A stretch of 40,024 nucleotides of DNA from Lachnospiraceae bacterium. Its GTDB lineage: Bacteria; Bacillota; Clostridia; Lachnospirales; Lachnospiraceae. Within the stretch, counting starts at the first letter, position 1. Each line of letters opens with the position of its first letter. Made by a program: the position numbers and the translations under genes. Positions 1 to 7,969 of the stretch are shown here, piece after piece. The notes beneath the pieces are model-generated. The model was not told the origin of the DNA and searched no databases. It saw only the letters and a list, made by a program, of their open reading frames with translations. The stretch lies in NCBI GenBank assembly GCA_024684215.1, contig JAIKXH010000050.1:1-40024 (forward strand). The letters run 5' to 3'.

Positions 1-141
<141 letters not shown>

Positions 142-343
142 AAAAGTTTATCCAAGGCCAGTCATAAACTGGCTTTTATCCATAACATTTACTGTTATTT
201 GGGTTGATCATTTCTGATCATGTTCTCTGAATTATTCTTATCTTAAAACCTCAGATGGAGTTTTAAGATTTTGGAATCTTCAGGGTTGCATTGCTGTTCA
301 GTTATCAAGGAACAAGCGGATAATCAGTTGATAATTATCCTGA
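142..343 (-). other. rRNA operon leader between tRNA-Ser and 16S
   Basis: This is about 200 nt without a gene, lying between the tRNA-Ser(GGA) 3' end and 16S. On the minus strand it carries a CCTTGATAACTGAACAGC-like stretch typical of Firmicutes rRNA spacers and leaders. It also has a perfect 10-bp stem (240-249 with 260-269) and a 6-bp stem (157-162 with 168-173). Neither stem is followed by a U-run on the minus strand, so I read them as leader or processing structures rather than terminators. Transcription from the tRNAs therefore probably continues into 16S. Confidence 0.6.
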
Positions 344-432
344 CGGAGAAGGAGGGATTTGAACCCTCGCGCCGCTATTAACGACCTGCACCCTTTCCAG
401 GGGTGTCTCTTCAACCACTTGAGTACTTCTCC
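344..432 (-). tRNA. tRNA-Ser(GGA)
   Basis: The 89-nt gene has a 7-bp acceptor stem GGAGAAG/CTTCTCC, a G discriminator, the long variable arm expected of a serine tRNA, and a GGTTCAAATCC T-arm. The anticodon loop CTGGAAA, closed by CACCC/GGGTG, reads GGA. No CCA is encoded directly after the discriminator. It is the second of two serine tRNAs ahead of the 16S gene. Confidence 0.95.
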
Positions 433-486
433 AAATGCTTAAATATATTTTACATATTTAATTTTAGGAGAAGCCTTCTCCCAGAG

Positions 487-572
487 CGGAGAGGGTGGGA
501 TTCGAACCCACGCGCCCTTTCGGACAAACGGTTTTCAAGACCGCCTCGTTATGACCGCTTCGATACCTCTCC
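487..572 (-). tRNA. tRNA-Ser(UGA)
   Basis: The 86-nt gene has a GGAGAGG/CCTCTCC acceptor stem, a G discriminator and a long variable arm. Its GGTTCGAATCC T-arm is intact, and the anticodon loop CTTGAAA within a CGGT/ACCG stem gives anticodon UGA. It is first in the tRNA-Ser/tRNA-Ser/16S unit, about 45 nt downstream of a strong promoter. Confidence 0.95.
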
Positions 573-616
573 ATTCACACTTTTTAATTGTTTGCCACGT
601 ATCAGCGGCGTTAAAT

Positions 617-646
617 ATAATAACAAACTTACCCCCAAAAAGTCAA
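617..646 (-). promoter_or_regulatory. sigma-A type promoter of the tRNA-Ser/rRNA unit
   Basis: On the minus strand, TTGACT (641-646) and TATTAT (617-622) are separated by 18 nt. Each matches consensus at five of six positions. The predicted start, near 610, is about 38 nt ahead of tRNA-Ser(UGA). No other promoter of similar quality is visible before the 16S gene. Confidence 0.7.
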
Positions 647-721
647 CACTAAATTTCAATAATTTTGATATTTTTTTAAAGGTATTTAATTCCCCATAAA
701 TTATACGGCTTTGTCCACTGT

Positions 722-1507
722 TTATACCTCTATTACATCCCCTTCTGCAAGGTAATGAAGCTTTTTCATATAAGGAAGCATATACTCGTATCTGTCCCTG
801 CCCGTGCAGTGGCATGTATAATACTGAGTATCGAATTTATCTAGAATTTTAGCGTACTCTGTTAATTCTTCATCCATGTCATGCTTCATAAAATGAAAAC
901 CGCCGATAAGAACATCGGGTTTGAACCAATTCATTATATTTATGATTCCCCGATGGGAGCATCCGCTTATCAATACATTTTTATCATTTTCCTTTATAGA
1001 TAAATAATGCTCGTGTCTAAAGTCCTCAGGGATGAATTTGCCATCTTCCTTTACACAAAGTCCGGCGGCTCCCATGTCGATTACCTTTTTGAATCCTTTT
1101 GCGTCGTTTAAAGTCAGCTCATCATCTATCCTTGTAACTCCCTCAGTATAGATAATTCTTCTGCAAAACTCATCATCATTAAGCCAATCCCTGTTAAGCC
1201 CTATATACCTTTCCTCACCATGATAATGATAACCGAAGGCATTTTTATTCATGTATACGGACGCTCTGTCGTTTATGCTCATAAAAGTCCTGAGCCCACC
1301 GCCGTGGTCATAATGCCCATGTGAAAGGATGCAAATATCAACATCTTTCAAGTTAATTCCTGCCCTTTTAGCATTCTCCTCAAAAAGGGAGCTCTGTCCC
1401 GAATCAAAAAGAATCTTATGTCTATTTGTCTCTATGAAAAGACTTAGCCCGTGCTCAACGGGCCAATCCTTATTTGTCGTGTTTTCGGTTAATGCAGTTA
1501 TTTTCAT
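722..1507 (-). CDS. MBL-fold metallo-hydrolase (COG1237-like)
   Basis: This 261-aa protein has the metallo-beta-lactamase metal motif SHGHYDHGG at residues 62-70, a GCSH block near 180, GGFHFMKH near 200, and a C-terminal YTCHCTGRD segment. That order of histidines is typical of the COG1237 subgroup, often annotated as dihydropterin ribofuranosyl-aminobenzene phosphate synthase-like hydrolases. That name comes from an archaeal homologue and is not evidence of the substrate here. The gene starts 6 nt after nadE and has an AGAGG site upstream, so it is probably co-transcribed with the NAD genes. It has no signal peptide and is predicted cytosolic. The true substrate is unknown. Confidence 0.85.
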   Translation of the reverse strand: MKITALTENTTNKDWPVEHGLSLFIETNRHKILFDSGQSSLFEENAKRAGINLKDVDICILSHGHYDHGGGLRTFMSINDRASVYMNKNAFGYHYHGEERYIGLNRDWLNDDEFCRRIIYTEGVTRIDDELTLNDAKGFKKVIDMGAAGLCVKEDGKFIPEDFRHEHYLSIKENDKNVLISGCSHRGIINIMNWFKPDVLIGGFHFMKHDMDEELTEYAKILDKFDTQYYTCHCTGRDRYEYMLPYMKKLHYLAEGDVIEV

Positions 1508-1513
1508 ACTTCA

Positions 1514-2335
1514 TTATCCTCTTTTATATGAAGGTATCACTTTTAATTTATGAAGATTTATAGCATGGAGCCTGTCAATTTTAGCCTTAACGGCTTCGTC
1601 GGGGCACTTACCGGTCAAAATATATTCGTCGAGGCATTCGTATGTAAAGCCCAGCTTTTCCTCGTCACTCATTCCGCTGAGGCCATCGGATGGAGTCTTA
1701 TGTACAAGCTTATCAGGAAGTCCCAGTGCTTCACCGATAGCCAGCACTTCCCTGACAGTAAAGTCCGATATTGGTGAAAAATCACCTGCCGCATCTCCGT
1801 ACTTTGTACTGTATCCGACGTAATCCTCGGATTTGTTGCATGTATTTGCAACTCTTCCTCCGCCCGGAAGTGACTGAGCAACAGCATACAAAGTGCTCAT
1901 TCTGATCCTGGGTGGCGTATTTATGAGCGAATCCTTGTACAGCTTAAATTCACTGTTTTCCCCGGCAGTATTTGTGTTTGCATCGGCTTTTTTTACGTCG
2001 CATGACAATTTGGCTTTTCCGTAGCTTTCGGATTTTTCGATGCAAGAAATAAGCTCATCCGCCGCGCTTCCGATATTTACAATAATTGCAGGTATACCAA
2101 GTGTATCAACCACAAGCTTTGAGTCATCTATATCAGACTGCACTCCCCTTGGCATCAATACGCCCAGCACTCTGTCAGCGCCCAGCGCTTCCTTTAAAAG
2201 CGCCGCTACGACACTTGAATCCTTTCCTCCGGAAAGCCCCACAACAGCTTTTGCCTTAGGTCCGTTTTCCGAAAACCAGTCACGGATCCACTTTACGATA
2301 TTGTCTTTTTCTTTTGCTGCGTTAAAATCGCTCAT
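1514..2335 (-). CDS. nadE: NAD synthase, ammonia-dependent type
   Basis: NadE amidates deamido-NAD to NAD using ATP. The adenylation loop SGGKDSS lies at residues 35-41. Downstream blocks are TPPRIRMSTLYAVAQ, NKSEDYVGYSTKYGD and DFSPI, followed by KTPSDGLSGMSDEEKLGF, all characteristic of the family. No nitrilase (glutaminase) domain is present, so the enzyme should use NH3. The frame remains open upstream to a GTG at 2404 through a low-complexity repeat. I chose the ATG at 2335 because AGAGGA lies 5 nt ahead and the extension is lysine-rich repeat translation. The gene follows pncB, so two successive steps of NAD salvage are encoded together. Confidence 0.93.
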   Translation of the reverse strand: MSDFNAAKEKDNIVKWIRDWFSENGPKAKAVVGLSGGKDSSVVAALLKEALGADRVLGVLMPRGVQSDIDDSKLVVDTLGIPAIIVNIGSAADELISCIEKSESYGKAKLSCDVKKADANTNTAGENSEFKLYKDSLINTPPRIRMSTLYAVAQSLPGGGRVANTCNKSEDYVGYSTKYGDAAGDFSPISDFTVREVLAIGEALGLPDKLVHKTPSDGLSGMSDEEKLGFTYECLDEYILTGKCPDEAVKAKIDRLHAINLHKLKVIPSYKRG

Positions 2336-2359
2336 ATTTATCCTCTCACTTATTCTTTT

Positions 2360-2428
2360 GCACTTTATCTTTTGCGCTTTATTTTTGCACTTTATCTTTT
2401 GCACTTTATCTTTTGCGCTTTATCTTTT
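2360..2428 (-). repeat. five tandem copies of a 14-bp repeat upstream of nadE
   Basis: On the minus strand the unit is AAAAGATAAAGYGC. Four copies are 14 bp and one is 13 bp, with Y alternating between C and T. The array fills the pncB-nadE spacer, ending 24 nt before the nadE start. It is open in the nadE frame and encodes a QKIKCK-type repeat, so copy-number change could alter spacing or an N-terminal extension. Confidence 0.85.
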
Positions 2429-2470
2429 TAATATATGCTCAGGCTTATAAGCAGCCTGCACCCATACATA

Positions 2471-3679
2471 TCAGTTCTCGTGCTGCATTCGCCAATCTAT
2501 ACATCTTTGCAGATACTTTACATAGTCCGGATTTTTACACATGCCTTTTCCTGCATCGTCGGATATCTTGGCAACATCCTGTCCGTTACATCCCGTAGTC
2601 TTCATAACTATATTAAGAGGCTCGGCAAATGTATCATTGGATATAAAGGTTCCTATTCCGAAAGCAACCTTTATCCTGCCTTTAAAATGCTTATTTATTT
2701 TATCGGCTCTTTCAAAATCAAGGCTGTCGCTGAATAAGAGCGTCTTAGCAGTAGCATCTATCCCAAGCTCTTTATAATGAGCAAGCATCTTTTCGCCCCA
2801 CTCTATGGGGTCTCCGGAATCATGTCTTACGCCGGAGAAAAGAGTTGCAAACTGCAAATCAAAATCTCTTAAAAAGCAATCTGTAGAAACAGCGTCGGTA
2901 AGCGCAATACCGTTTTGAACACCATACTCCTTCACCCAATATCTTAATGCATATCTGTTGGAATAAGCCGGATTATGTGCATGGTCACCCTGTCCGACAC
3001 ACATGATCCACTCATGCGCCATGGTTCCGACAGGTGTAACTCCAAATTTTTTTGCGAGATATACGTTTGACGTTCCGACAAATTTAGATTTTCCAAGATT
3101 GGATTCAGCCAGTTTTTTTACGGCCATCTCCTGCGCTTCGGCGCAAAGACGCCTTCTTAAACCGAATTCACTGAACGCGGAGATATCGTACATACCGCTC
3201 GAAAGAGACCCAATCTTGTCGGAAAGCCTTTCGAGGTAGCTTTTCATAAGCTCAGCATAATCATATTTTGTTCTGAAATATACTTCATTTACAATCGCCA
3301 AAGTAGGGATTTCGTACATGGACGTATTAAGCCAGGTACCGGTCGTCTCTATATTAAGGCCGCACTCGGCATTTGTATCTATAATAAAATCTTCATACCT
3401 CGGATGCCACAACCTTAAAAAGTCAATGTATGACTTTTTAAACCAAGATATTGTCCCAAGGTATGAAAGCTCCTCTTCCGTGAAGTGAAGGTCGCAATAG
3501 GCCTTTATCTGCTCTCTTATCTCCTCAACCATCTCGGCGTCAAAATGAACGCCCTCGTTGCGACATTTAAAAGTCCAGGTTGTCTCATAGGAAGGGAAAT
3601 TATGATAAATAGCCTGTCCCATGCTAAATTTATAGAGATCCGTTTCAAGTAAACTTACTATTATCTGTTTAAGTTTCAT
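2471..3679 (-). CDS. pncB: nicotinate phosphoribosyltransferase
   Basis: PncB converts nicotinate plus PRPP into nicotinate mononucleotide, the entry step of the Preiss-Handler salvage route. The 402-aa length is right for the family. Recognisable blocks are an N-terminal LLETDLYKFSMGQAI, then WLNTSMYEIPTLAIVNEVYFR, EFGLRRR, GTSNVYLAKKFGVTPVGTMAHEW and FSGVRHDSGDP, with LLFSDSLDF and FGIGTFISND near the C-terminus. The ATG is preceded by AGAGGG. The gene has its own promoter-like site about 50 nt upstream. It lies directly ahead of nadE, which acts two steps later. A nadD homologue is not in this window. Confidence 0.95.
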   Translation of the reverse strand: MKLKQIIVSLLETDLYKFSMGQAIYHNFPSYETTWTFKCRNEGVHFDAEMVEEIREQIKAYCDLHFTEEELSYLGTISWFKKSYIDFLRLWHPRYEDFIIDTNAECGLNIETTGTWLNTSMYEIPTLAIVNEVYFRTKYDYAELMKSYLERLSDKIGSLSSGMYDISAFSEFGLRRRLCAEAQEMAVKKLAESNLGKSKFVGTSNVYLAKKFGVTPVGTMAHEWIMCVGQGDHAHNPAYSNRYALRYWVKEYGVQNGIALTDAVSTDCFLRDFDLQFATLFSGVRHDSGDPIEWGEKMLAHYKELGIDATAKTLLFSDSLDFERADKINKHFKGRIKVAFGIGTFISNDTFAEPLNIVMKTTGCNGQDVAKISDDAGKGMCKNPDYVKYLQRCIDWRMQHEN

Positions 3680-3728
3680 TTAACCCTCTTTTCGAAAAAC
3701 ACCGTCCCGTAAAGCAATTCCGCTTCAC

Positions 3729-3756
3729 ACTATATTCAAAACCAACATACCGTCAA
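3729..3756 (-). promoter_or_regulatory. predicted promoter of pncB-nadE-MBL
   Basis: On the minus strand, TTGACG (3751-3756) and TATAGT (3729-3734) are separated by 16 nt. Each is five of six to consensus. A weak hairpin of the preceding gene (3762-3766 with 3775-3779) ends just upstream. Confidence 0.6.
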
Positions 3757-3796
3757 AACACCGGTACATGTATATACCGCATTACCATTATAGATA

Positions 3797-4450
3797 TTAC
3801 TGTCTGTCAAAATAAGCTTTACCGCCGTTTGGATTAAAATACGTTCTTATATAACCATCGGTTGACAGCACGACAAACTCATTTGTATCTTCCACATAAT
3901 AAACATCATCCCCGTCCTCTGCCTCAACCTTGTGAAGCGCGTCCGGATTATTTATTACGTCAGATGCAGCTTTTTCATAAGCCTCCTCAGAATCAAAGCC
4001 CATCTCTATGCCATGCTTTTCATAGTGTTGTTTTAAGAGCTTACTGTTTCTGAAATAATACCGGGTCTCCTTGCGATCCGCAGCTTCGGTATCATCACTG
4101 TAATTGCTATCTGACGTATCGTTGGAATATCCGCTTTCAGAGTCATCATAAAAATATTCTTCTGCAGTATCATTTCCAAAATAACTGTCTATAGACTCAT
4201 CCGAAAAATAGCTTTCTGCGGTATCATTTCCAAAATATTCATCAGCAGAATCATCTGAATAATCATAATCTTCTGCAATCTCAGTATCCTCGAGAGCATA
4301 CTCAAGCATCTCTCCCATCTCGGCACACCCTGAGAAAGAAATTGCCGCGAATAAAGCCGCGGCGCAGGTTAAATATCTAATTCCGGCTGATTTAATTTCC
4401 TTTCGCTCTCGTTTAAAAAAAGTTTCCAAGCGACGAATTATACTAATCAT
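3797..4450 (-). CDS. acidic lipoprotein with putative BECR-like C-terminal domain
   Basis: This 217-aa protein has a lipobox FSGC with Cys42, preceded by a hydrophobic stretch and a long basic n-region, so it is predicted to be membrane-anchored and extracellular. Residues 50-125 form an acidic Ser/Asp/Tyr-rich linker with two copies of a YFGNDTAE motif. The last ~85 residues form a compact domain with KQHYEKHGIEMGF, ALHKVEAEDGDDVYYVE and DGYIRTYF. From memory this resembles the small Barnase/EndoU/ColicinE5/RelE-like nuclease-fold domains of Firmicutes toxins and phage proteins, but I cannot confirm it. The start overlaps the stop of the CPCC gene by an ATGA, so the two are translationally coupled. 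Confidence 0.75.
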   Translation of the reverse strand: MISIIRRLETFFKRERKEIKSAGIRYLTCAAALFAAISFSGCAEMGEMLEYALEDTEIAEDYDYSDDSADEYFGNDTAESYFSDESIDSYFGNDTAEEYFYDDSESGYSNDTSDSNYSDDTEAADRKETRYYFRNSKLLKQHYEKHGIEMGFDSEEAYEKAASDVINNPDALHKVEAEDGDDVYYVEDTNEFVVLSTDGYIRTYFNPNGGKAYFDRQ

Positions 4451-4797
4451 TCTGCCCCACCATCACTTTCTTTTTTATCGTTCAAATCGCTATCAGCGGA
4501 AATTTCCTCGGGAAAAGGTTCTCTTACGAACTCCAAATATTTTTTATCGCAAGCACCAAACTCCTTATAATTCTCCCTGGCCTTATTGAGGCTTACGTGA
4601 TTTGCACCCTCCTCGTCGGGATGCCTTGTCTGAGTAGGATCGTTTTCCCAAAAACATACAGGGCAGATCTCGTATGCCGAGTCGTCCGGATCAAGAGTCT
4701 TAAAACCGCAACAAGGGCACACCGAATAATCGGCGTGCTCCCTGTTATACTCACTTTCTTTATATGAATTCTCGTTATTTATCGATTTATCTTTCAT
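4447..4797 (-). CDS. CPCC-type cysteine-rich zinc-ribbon protein
   Basis: The protein is about 116 aa. The core YSVCPCCGFKTLDPDD ... YEICPVCFWEND contains two CxxC knuckles, which should bind one zinc, and is the signature of the cysteine-rich CPCC family, whose function is unknown. A LNKARENYKEFGAC helix follows, and the C-terminal tail is acidic. The reading frame is open to a GTG at 4827. I prefer the ATG at 4797 because GAGG lies upstream and the upstream codons overlap another small frame. It overlaps the lipoprotein gene downstream by 4 nt. A role as cytosolic partner of that lipoprotein is inference only. Confidence 0.8.
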   Translation of the reverse strand: MKDKSINNENSYKESEYNREHADYSVCPCCGFKTLDPDDSAYEICPVCFWENDPTQTRHPDEEGANHVSLNKARENYKEFGACDKKYLEFVREPFPEEISADSDLNDKKESDGGAE

Positions 4798-4909
4798 ATA
4801 ATCCAAGTTCCTCATATTCGATGTCACTCATTGCCATAGGATTACTATTTTCAAAAAGATCGCTCTTTGCCATAGGTTTACTATTTTCAAAAAGATCGCT
4901 CTTTGCCAT
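4787..4909 (-). CDS. repeat-derived 40-aa mini-ORF (uncertain)
   Basis: Reading from an ATG at 4909, the frame encodes two near-identical 12-residue units (MAKSDLFENSKP, then MAKSDLFENSNP) and a tail MAMSDIEYEELGLYER. It stops 11 nt inside the start of the CPCC gene. It is built from 36-bp tandem copies of the 3' end of the purF-like gene, read in a different frame from purF. No convincing Shine-Dalgarno sequence precedes it. It could be translated by coupling from the purF-like gene 22 nt upstream, or it could be a by-product of the repeat. Confidence 0.3.
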   Translation of the reverse strand: MAKSDLFENSKPMAKSDLFENSNPMAMSDIEYEELGLYER

Positions 4910-4938
4910 AGGTTACTATTTTTTCAAAAGATCACTCT
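4831..4938 (-). repeat. three tandem 36-bp copies spanning the purF-like stop codon
   Basis: The copies are 4831-4866, 4867-4902 and 4903-4938, with only a few differences. The copy nearest purF contains its last codons and stop (GGCAAAGAGTGATC). In the other two the stop TGA has become CGA. The array therefore looks like tandem duplication of the gene end. There are no spacers, so it is not CRISPR-like. Confidence 0.9.
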
Positions 4939-6338
4939 TTGCCGTCCCAGCAATATGTGCAAAGTTTAGAAGGATCGATTCCGGTAGCTTCAAGCATATC
5001 ATCGAGGCGGTTAAACCTAAGCGAAGTAAACTTGAGTTCCTTACAAATTTCCTCCTCCATCTTAAGGTATTTTTCAGATTCGGGATTAGCGTATTCCTGT
5101 AAAACCTCCTCGGTAACCTTGCCATTCTCCAGTCTTTCAATAACTCTTCTCGCAATCAAATCCATCTCGGAATTGGATCTGGAGAAATTAAGATATTTAC
5201 AACCGTAAAGAAGCGGAGGGCAAGCAGGTCTAATATGAACTTCTTTTGCACCGTTTTCATACAGATATTCGGTGGTCTCACGGAGCTGAGTTCCTCTTAC
5301 AATTGAATCGTCAATAAGCAAGATACTCTTTCCGTTTATAAGCTCATTTACTGCAAGCATCTTCATTTTTGCAATAAGATCGCGCTTACTCTGAATTGTA
5401 GGCATAAAAGATCTGGGCCATGTAGGAGTATACTTGATAAACGGTCTGGAAAAAGGTATTCCGGATTCGTTAGCATATCCAACAGCGTGTGCGGTACCGG
5501 AATCAGGCACTCCGGCGACAATATCAGGCTTAACATTATCGCGCTTTGCCATCTTTGCTCCGCAGTCATATCTCATCTGCTCAACATTTACTCCCTCATA
5601 GGTACTGGCGGGATAACCATAGTAAATCCAAAGGAAAGTACAGATTTTCATGTCCTTTCCGGGATCTGCAAGTGTGATACAGTTTTTCTCGGTAAGCACC
5701 ACAATCTCTCCGGGGCCGAGTTCCTTATAGTCATGATATCCAAGGTTTTTATACGCAAAATTCTCAAAGGATACACAAAAAGCATCATCCTTTTTACCTA
5801 TCTGAACCGGAGTACGTCCAAGCCTGTCTCTTGCCGCATAAATTCCTGCCTGATTTAAAAGAAGAAGTGACATGGATCCGTCAACTACTTCCTGTACAAA
5901 CTGAATGCCTTCTATCAGATTTGCCTTGCTGTTTATAAGTGCGGCAACAAGCTCAGTGGCATTTACTTCACCGGAGCTCATCTCCTGGAAATGAACATGT
6001 CCCTGGTCAAAAAGCATCTGAGTTAATTCGTCGATATTATTGATCTTACCTACGGTAGAAATCGCATATGTACCATGATGAGACCTTATTATAAGCGGCT
6101 GAGCCTCGTAGTCGGAGATACAACCGATTCCGAACCATCCGCTCATATCTTGTATTTCTTTTTCAAATTTGGTTCGAAAGGGCGCATTCTCAATATTGTG
6201 AATCGCTCTTTCAAATCCATCTTTACCATAAACGGTGATTCCGCCCCTCCTGGTGCCAAGGTGTGAGTGGTAATCTATTCCGAAGAATAAATCAAACACA
6301 CAATCCTCTTTTGATGCAACGCCAAAAAATCCACCCAT
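4932..6338 (-). CDS. purF: PurF-like amidophosphoribosyltransferase lacking the glutaminase nucleophile
   Basis: This 468-aa homologue of PurF catalyses, or descends from an enzyme that catalyses, PRPP to phosphoribosylamine. The PRPP-binding motif ILLIDDSIVRGTQ lies at residues 339-352 and is intact. The four cysteines that usually bind the Fe-S cluster appear present: Cys233, one in RPACPPLLYG, and two in the LCTYCW tail. The N-terminus is MGGFFGVAS instead of MCGI.G, so the Cys1 nucleophile is glycine. The usual GHxRYST block and the HNG of the glutaminase site are also replaced (IGCISD and STVGK). It should therefore be ammonia-dependent or regulatory unless a glutaminase partner exists. 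The ATG is clear, with AGAGGA upstream. Neighbours are purB and purC. Confidence 0.88.
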   Translation of the reverse strand: MGGFFGVASKEDCVFDLFFGIDYHSHLGTRRGGITVYGKDGFERAIHNIENAPFRTKFEKEIQDMSGWFGIGCISDYEAQPLIIRSHHGTYAISTVGKINNIDELTQMLFDQGHVHFQEMSSGEVNATELVAALINSKANLIEGIQFVQEVVDGSMSLLLLNQAGIYAARDRLGRTPVQIGKKDDAFCVSFENFAYKNLGYHDYKELGPGEIVVLTEKNCITLADPGKDMKICTFLWIYYGYPASTYEGVNVEQMRYDCGAKMAKRDNVKPDIVAGVPDSGTAHAVGYANESGIPFSRPFIKYTPTWPRSFMPTIQSKRDLIAKMKMLAVNELINGKSILLIDDSIVRGTQLRETTEYLYENGAKEVHIRPACPPLLYGCKYLNFSRSNSEMDLIARRVIERLENGKVTEEVLQEYANPESEKYLKMEEEICKELKFTSLRFNRLDDMLEATGIDPSKLCTYCWDGKE

Positions 6339-6391
6339 TTTAGTAATCCTCTTTCTAAATCAAAAATATATAGATTATAATCAAAACTTTC

Positions 6392-6414
6392 GGGCAGCCG
6401 TTTTACAGCTGCCC
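6392..6414 (-). promoter_or_regulatory. hairpin in the purB-purF spacer
   Basis: A perfect 7-bp GC-rich stem (GGGCAGC/GCTGCCC, 9-nt loop) begins 18 nt after the purB stop and ends 54 nt before the purF-like start. The downstream sequence, CGAAAGTTTTGATT, is only weakly U-rich. It may be a partial terminator or an mRNA processing or stability element that lowers expression of the last gene. Confidence 0.45.
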
Positions 6415-6431
6415 AAATCATTACATTGTTA

Positions 6432-7886
6432 TTATACGTTAATCTCAGCAGTCATACCAAGTACATCCTTGTTGGCATTAAGAATAGGTCTTACTACCTC
6501 GTTAAGGAATACTTCAACCTGTCTGGGCGCACGTCCGACATACTTAGAAAGGTCCATAGTGGAGCTCTTTAATTCTTCAAGCGTAAGTCCGAATGCGGGA
6601 TCTGCAGCAATAAGTTCAAGGAGATTATTGTCCATTCCCTCTTCTTTAACATTTCTTCCTGCTTCCATGGAAAGAGTTCTGATCTTTTCGTGAAGCTCCT
6701 GACGGTTGCCACCGTTTTTAACGGCATCCATCATGATATTCTCCGTCGCCATGAAAGGAAGTTCTGCAAGCATATGCTTTTCGATAACCTTTGGATATAC
6801 TTTGAGTCCGTCAGTAACATTTAAGCAAAGATCCAATATTCCGTCTACGGCAAGAAATCCTTCGGGAATTGAAAGTCTCTTGTTGGCGGAATCGTCAAGA
6901 GTTCTCTCAAACCACTGGGTAGCTGAGGTGATTGCGGGATTGAGTGCGTCGATCATCACGTATCTTGAAAGAGACGCAATTCTCTCACTTCTCATAGGAT
7001 TTCTCTTGTATGCCATAGCGGATGAACCGATCTGGTTTTTCTCGAAGGGCTCCTCCACTTCTTTTAAATGCTGTAAAAGTCTGATATCATTGCTCATCTT
7101 ATGAGCAGATGCTGCGATTCCGGCAAGCACATTGGCAACACGTGTATCCACTTTACGTGAATATGTCTGTCCCGAAACAGGATAGCAGTTTTCAAATCCC
7201 ATTTTCTTTGCAATCATGGGATCGATCTTGTCAATCGTCTCGTGGTCACCGTTAAAGAGCTCAAGGAATGAAGCCTGAGTTCCTGTGGTTCCCTTTGAGC
7301 CGAGAAGCTTCATTGTTGAAAGCACATGATCAAGGTCCTCTAAATCAAGGCAAAACTCCTGAAGCCAAAGAGTGGCTCTCTTACCTACCGTGGTAGGCTG
7401 AGCGGGCTGGAAGTGAGTAAATGCAAGAGTGGGCTGATTTTTGTATTCGTCGGCAAAATCAGCGAGGGTCTTCATTACGTTGAGGAGCTTTTTACGTACA
7501 AGTTTTAATCCTTCGGTCATGATTATGATATCGGTATTGTCTCCGACATAGCATGAGGTTGCACCGAGGTGGATGATTCCTGCTGCCTTGGGGCACTGCT
7601 GTCCGTATGCATATACATGGCTCATTACATCGTGACGAACCTCCTTCTCACGAGCCTTAGCCACATCATAATTGATATCCTCGGCATGTGATTTAAGTTC
7701 ATCTATCATTTCCTGTGTGATAACAGGCTTTCCGTCCTTAGAAAGACCAAGCTCCATCTCGGTCTCAGCGAGAGCGATCCAAAGCTTTCTCCAAGTGCGG
7801 AATTTCATATCCTGTGAAAAAATGTACTGCATTTCCTTGCTTGCGTAACGCTCTGACAAGGGACTTGAATAAACATCTGTTGCCAT
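6432..7886 (-). CDS. purB: adenylosuccinate lyase
   Basis: PurB cleaves fumarate from SAICAR and from adenylosuccinate, at two points of purine synthesis. The 484-aa product has the fumarase/aspartase-superfamily signature GSSAMAYKRNPMRSERI near residue 290, a GATSCYVGDNTD block near 110, and THFQPAQPTTVGKRA near 160. The length matches the larger, eukaryote-like form common in Clostridia. The ATG is preceded by AGAGGA. The gene lies between purC, whose product forms its SAICAR substrate, and the PurF-like gene, so an operon is likely. Confidence 0.95.
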   Translation of the reverse strand: MATDVYSSPLSERYASKEMQYIFSQDMKFRTWRKLWIALAETEMELGLSKDGKPVITQEMIDELKSHAEDINYDVAKAREKEVRHDVMSHVYAYGQQCPKAAGIIHLGATSCYVGDNTDIIIMTEGLKLVRKKLLNVMKTLADFADEYKNQPTLAFTHFQPAQPTTVGKRATLWLQEFCLDLEDLDHVLSTMKLLGSKGTTGTQASFLELFNGDHETIDKIDPMIAKKMGFENCYPVSGQTYSRKVDTRVANVLAGIAASAHKMSNDIRLLQHLKEVEEPFEKNQIGSSAMAYKRNPMRSERIASLSRYVMIDALNPAITSATQWFERTLDDSANKRLSIPEGFLAVDGILDLCLNVTDGLKVYPKVIEKHMLAELPFMATENIMMDAVKNGGNRQELHEKIRTLSMEAGRNVKEEGMDNNLLELIAADPAFGLTLEELKSSTMDLSKYVGRAPRQVEVFLNEVVRPILNANKDVLGMTAEINV

Positions 7887-7969
7887 TTAAAAATCCTCTT
7901 TCTAAAAGTAATCAAAAATTATAATACATAGCTTCCCTAAATACATCCCCAAATGCATACTAAGCTTTT

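Noticed and set aside
240-269. Perfect 10-bp hairpin as a terminator before 16S
   Set aside because: There is no U-run after it on the minus strand and it lies in the rRNA leader, where such stems are common.
403-699. 98-codon plus-strand reading frame
   Set aside because: It runs antisense through tRNA-Ser(UGA), has no ribosome binding site, and its translation shows no protein-like pattern.
2336-2404. N-terminal extension of NadE
   Set aside because: It starts with GTG inside a 14-bp repeat, has no ribosome binding site and encodes only lysine-rich repeat residues.
3762-3779. Terminator after the acidic lipoprotein gene
   Set aside because: A 5-bp stem with a short U-tract is too weak to call with confidence.
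4831-4938. CRISPR-like array
   Set aside because: The 36-bp copies are contiguous with no spacers and originate from the purF-like gene end.
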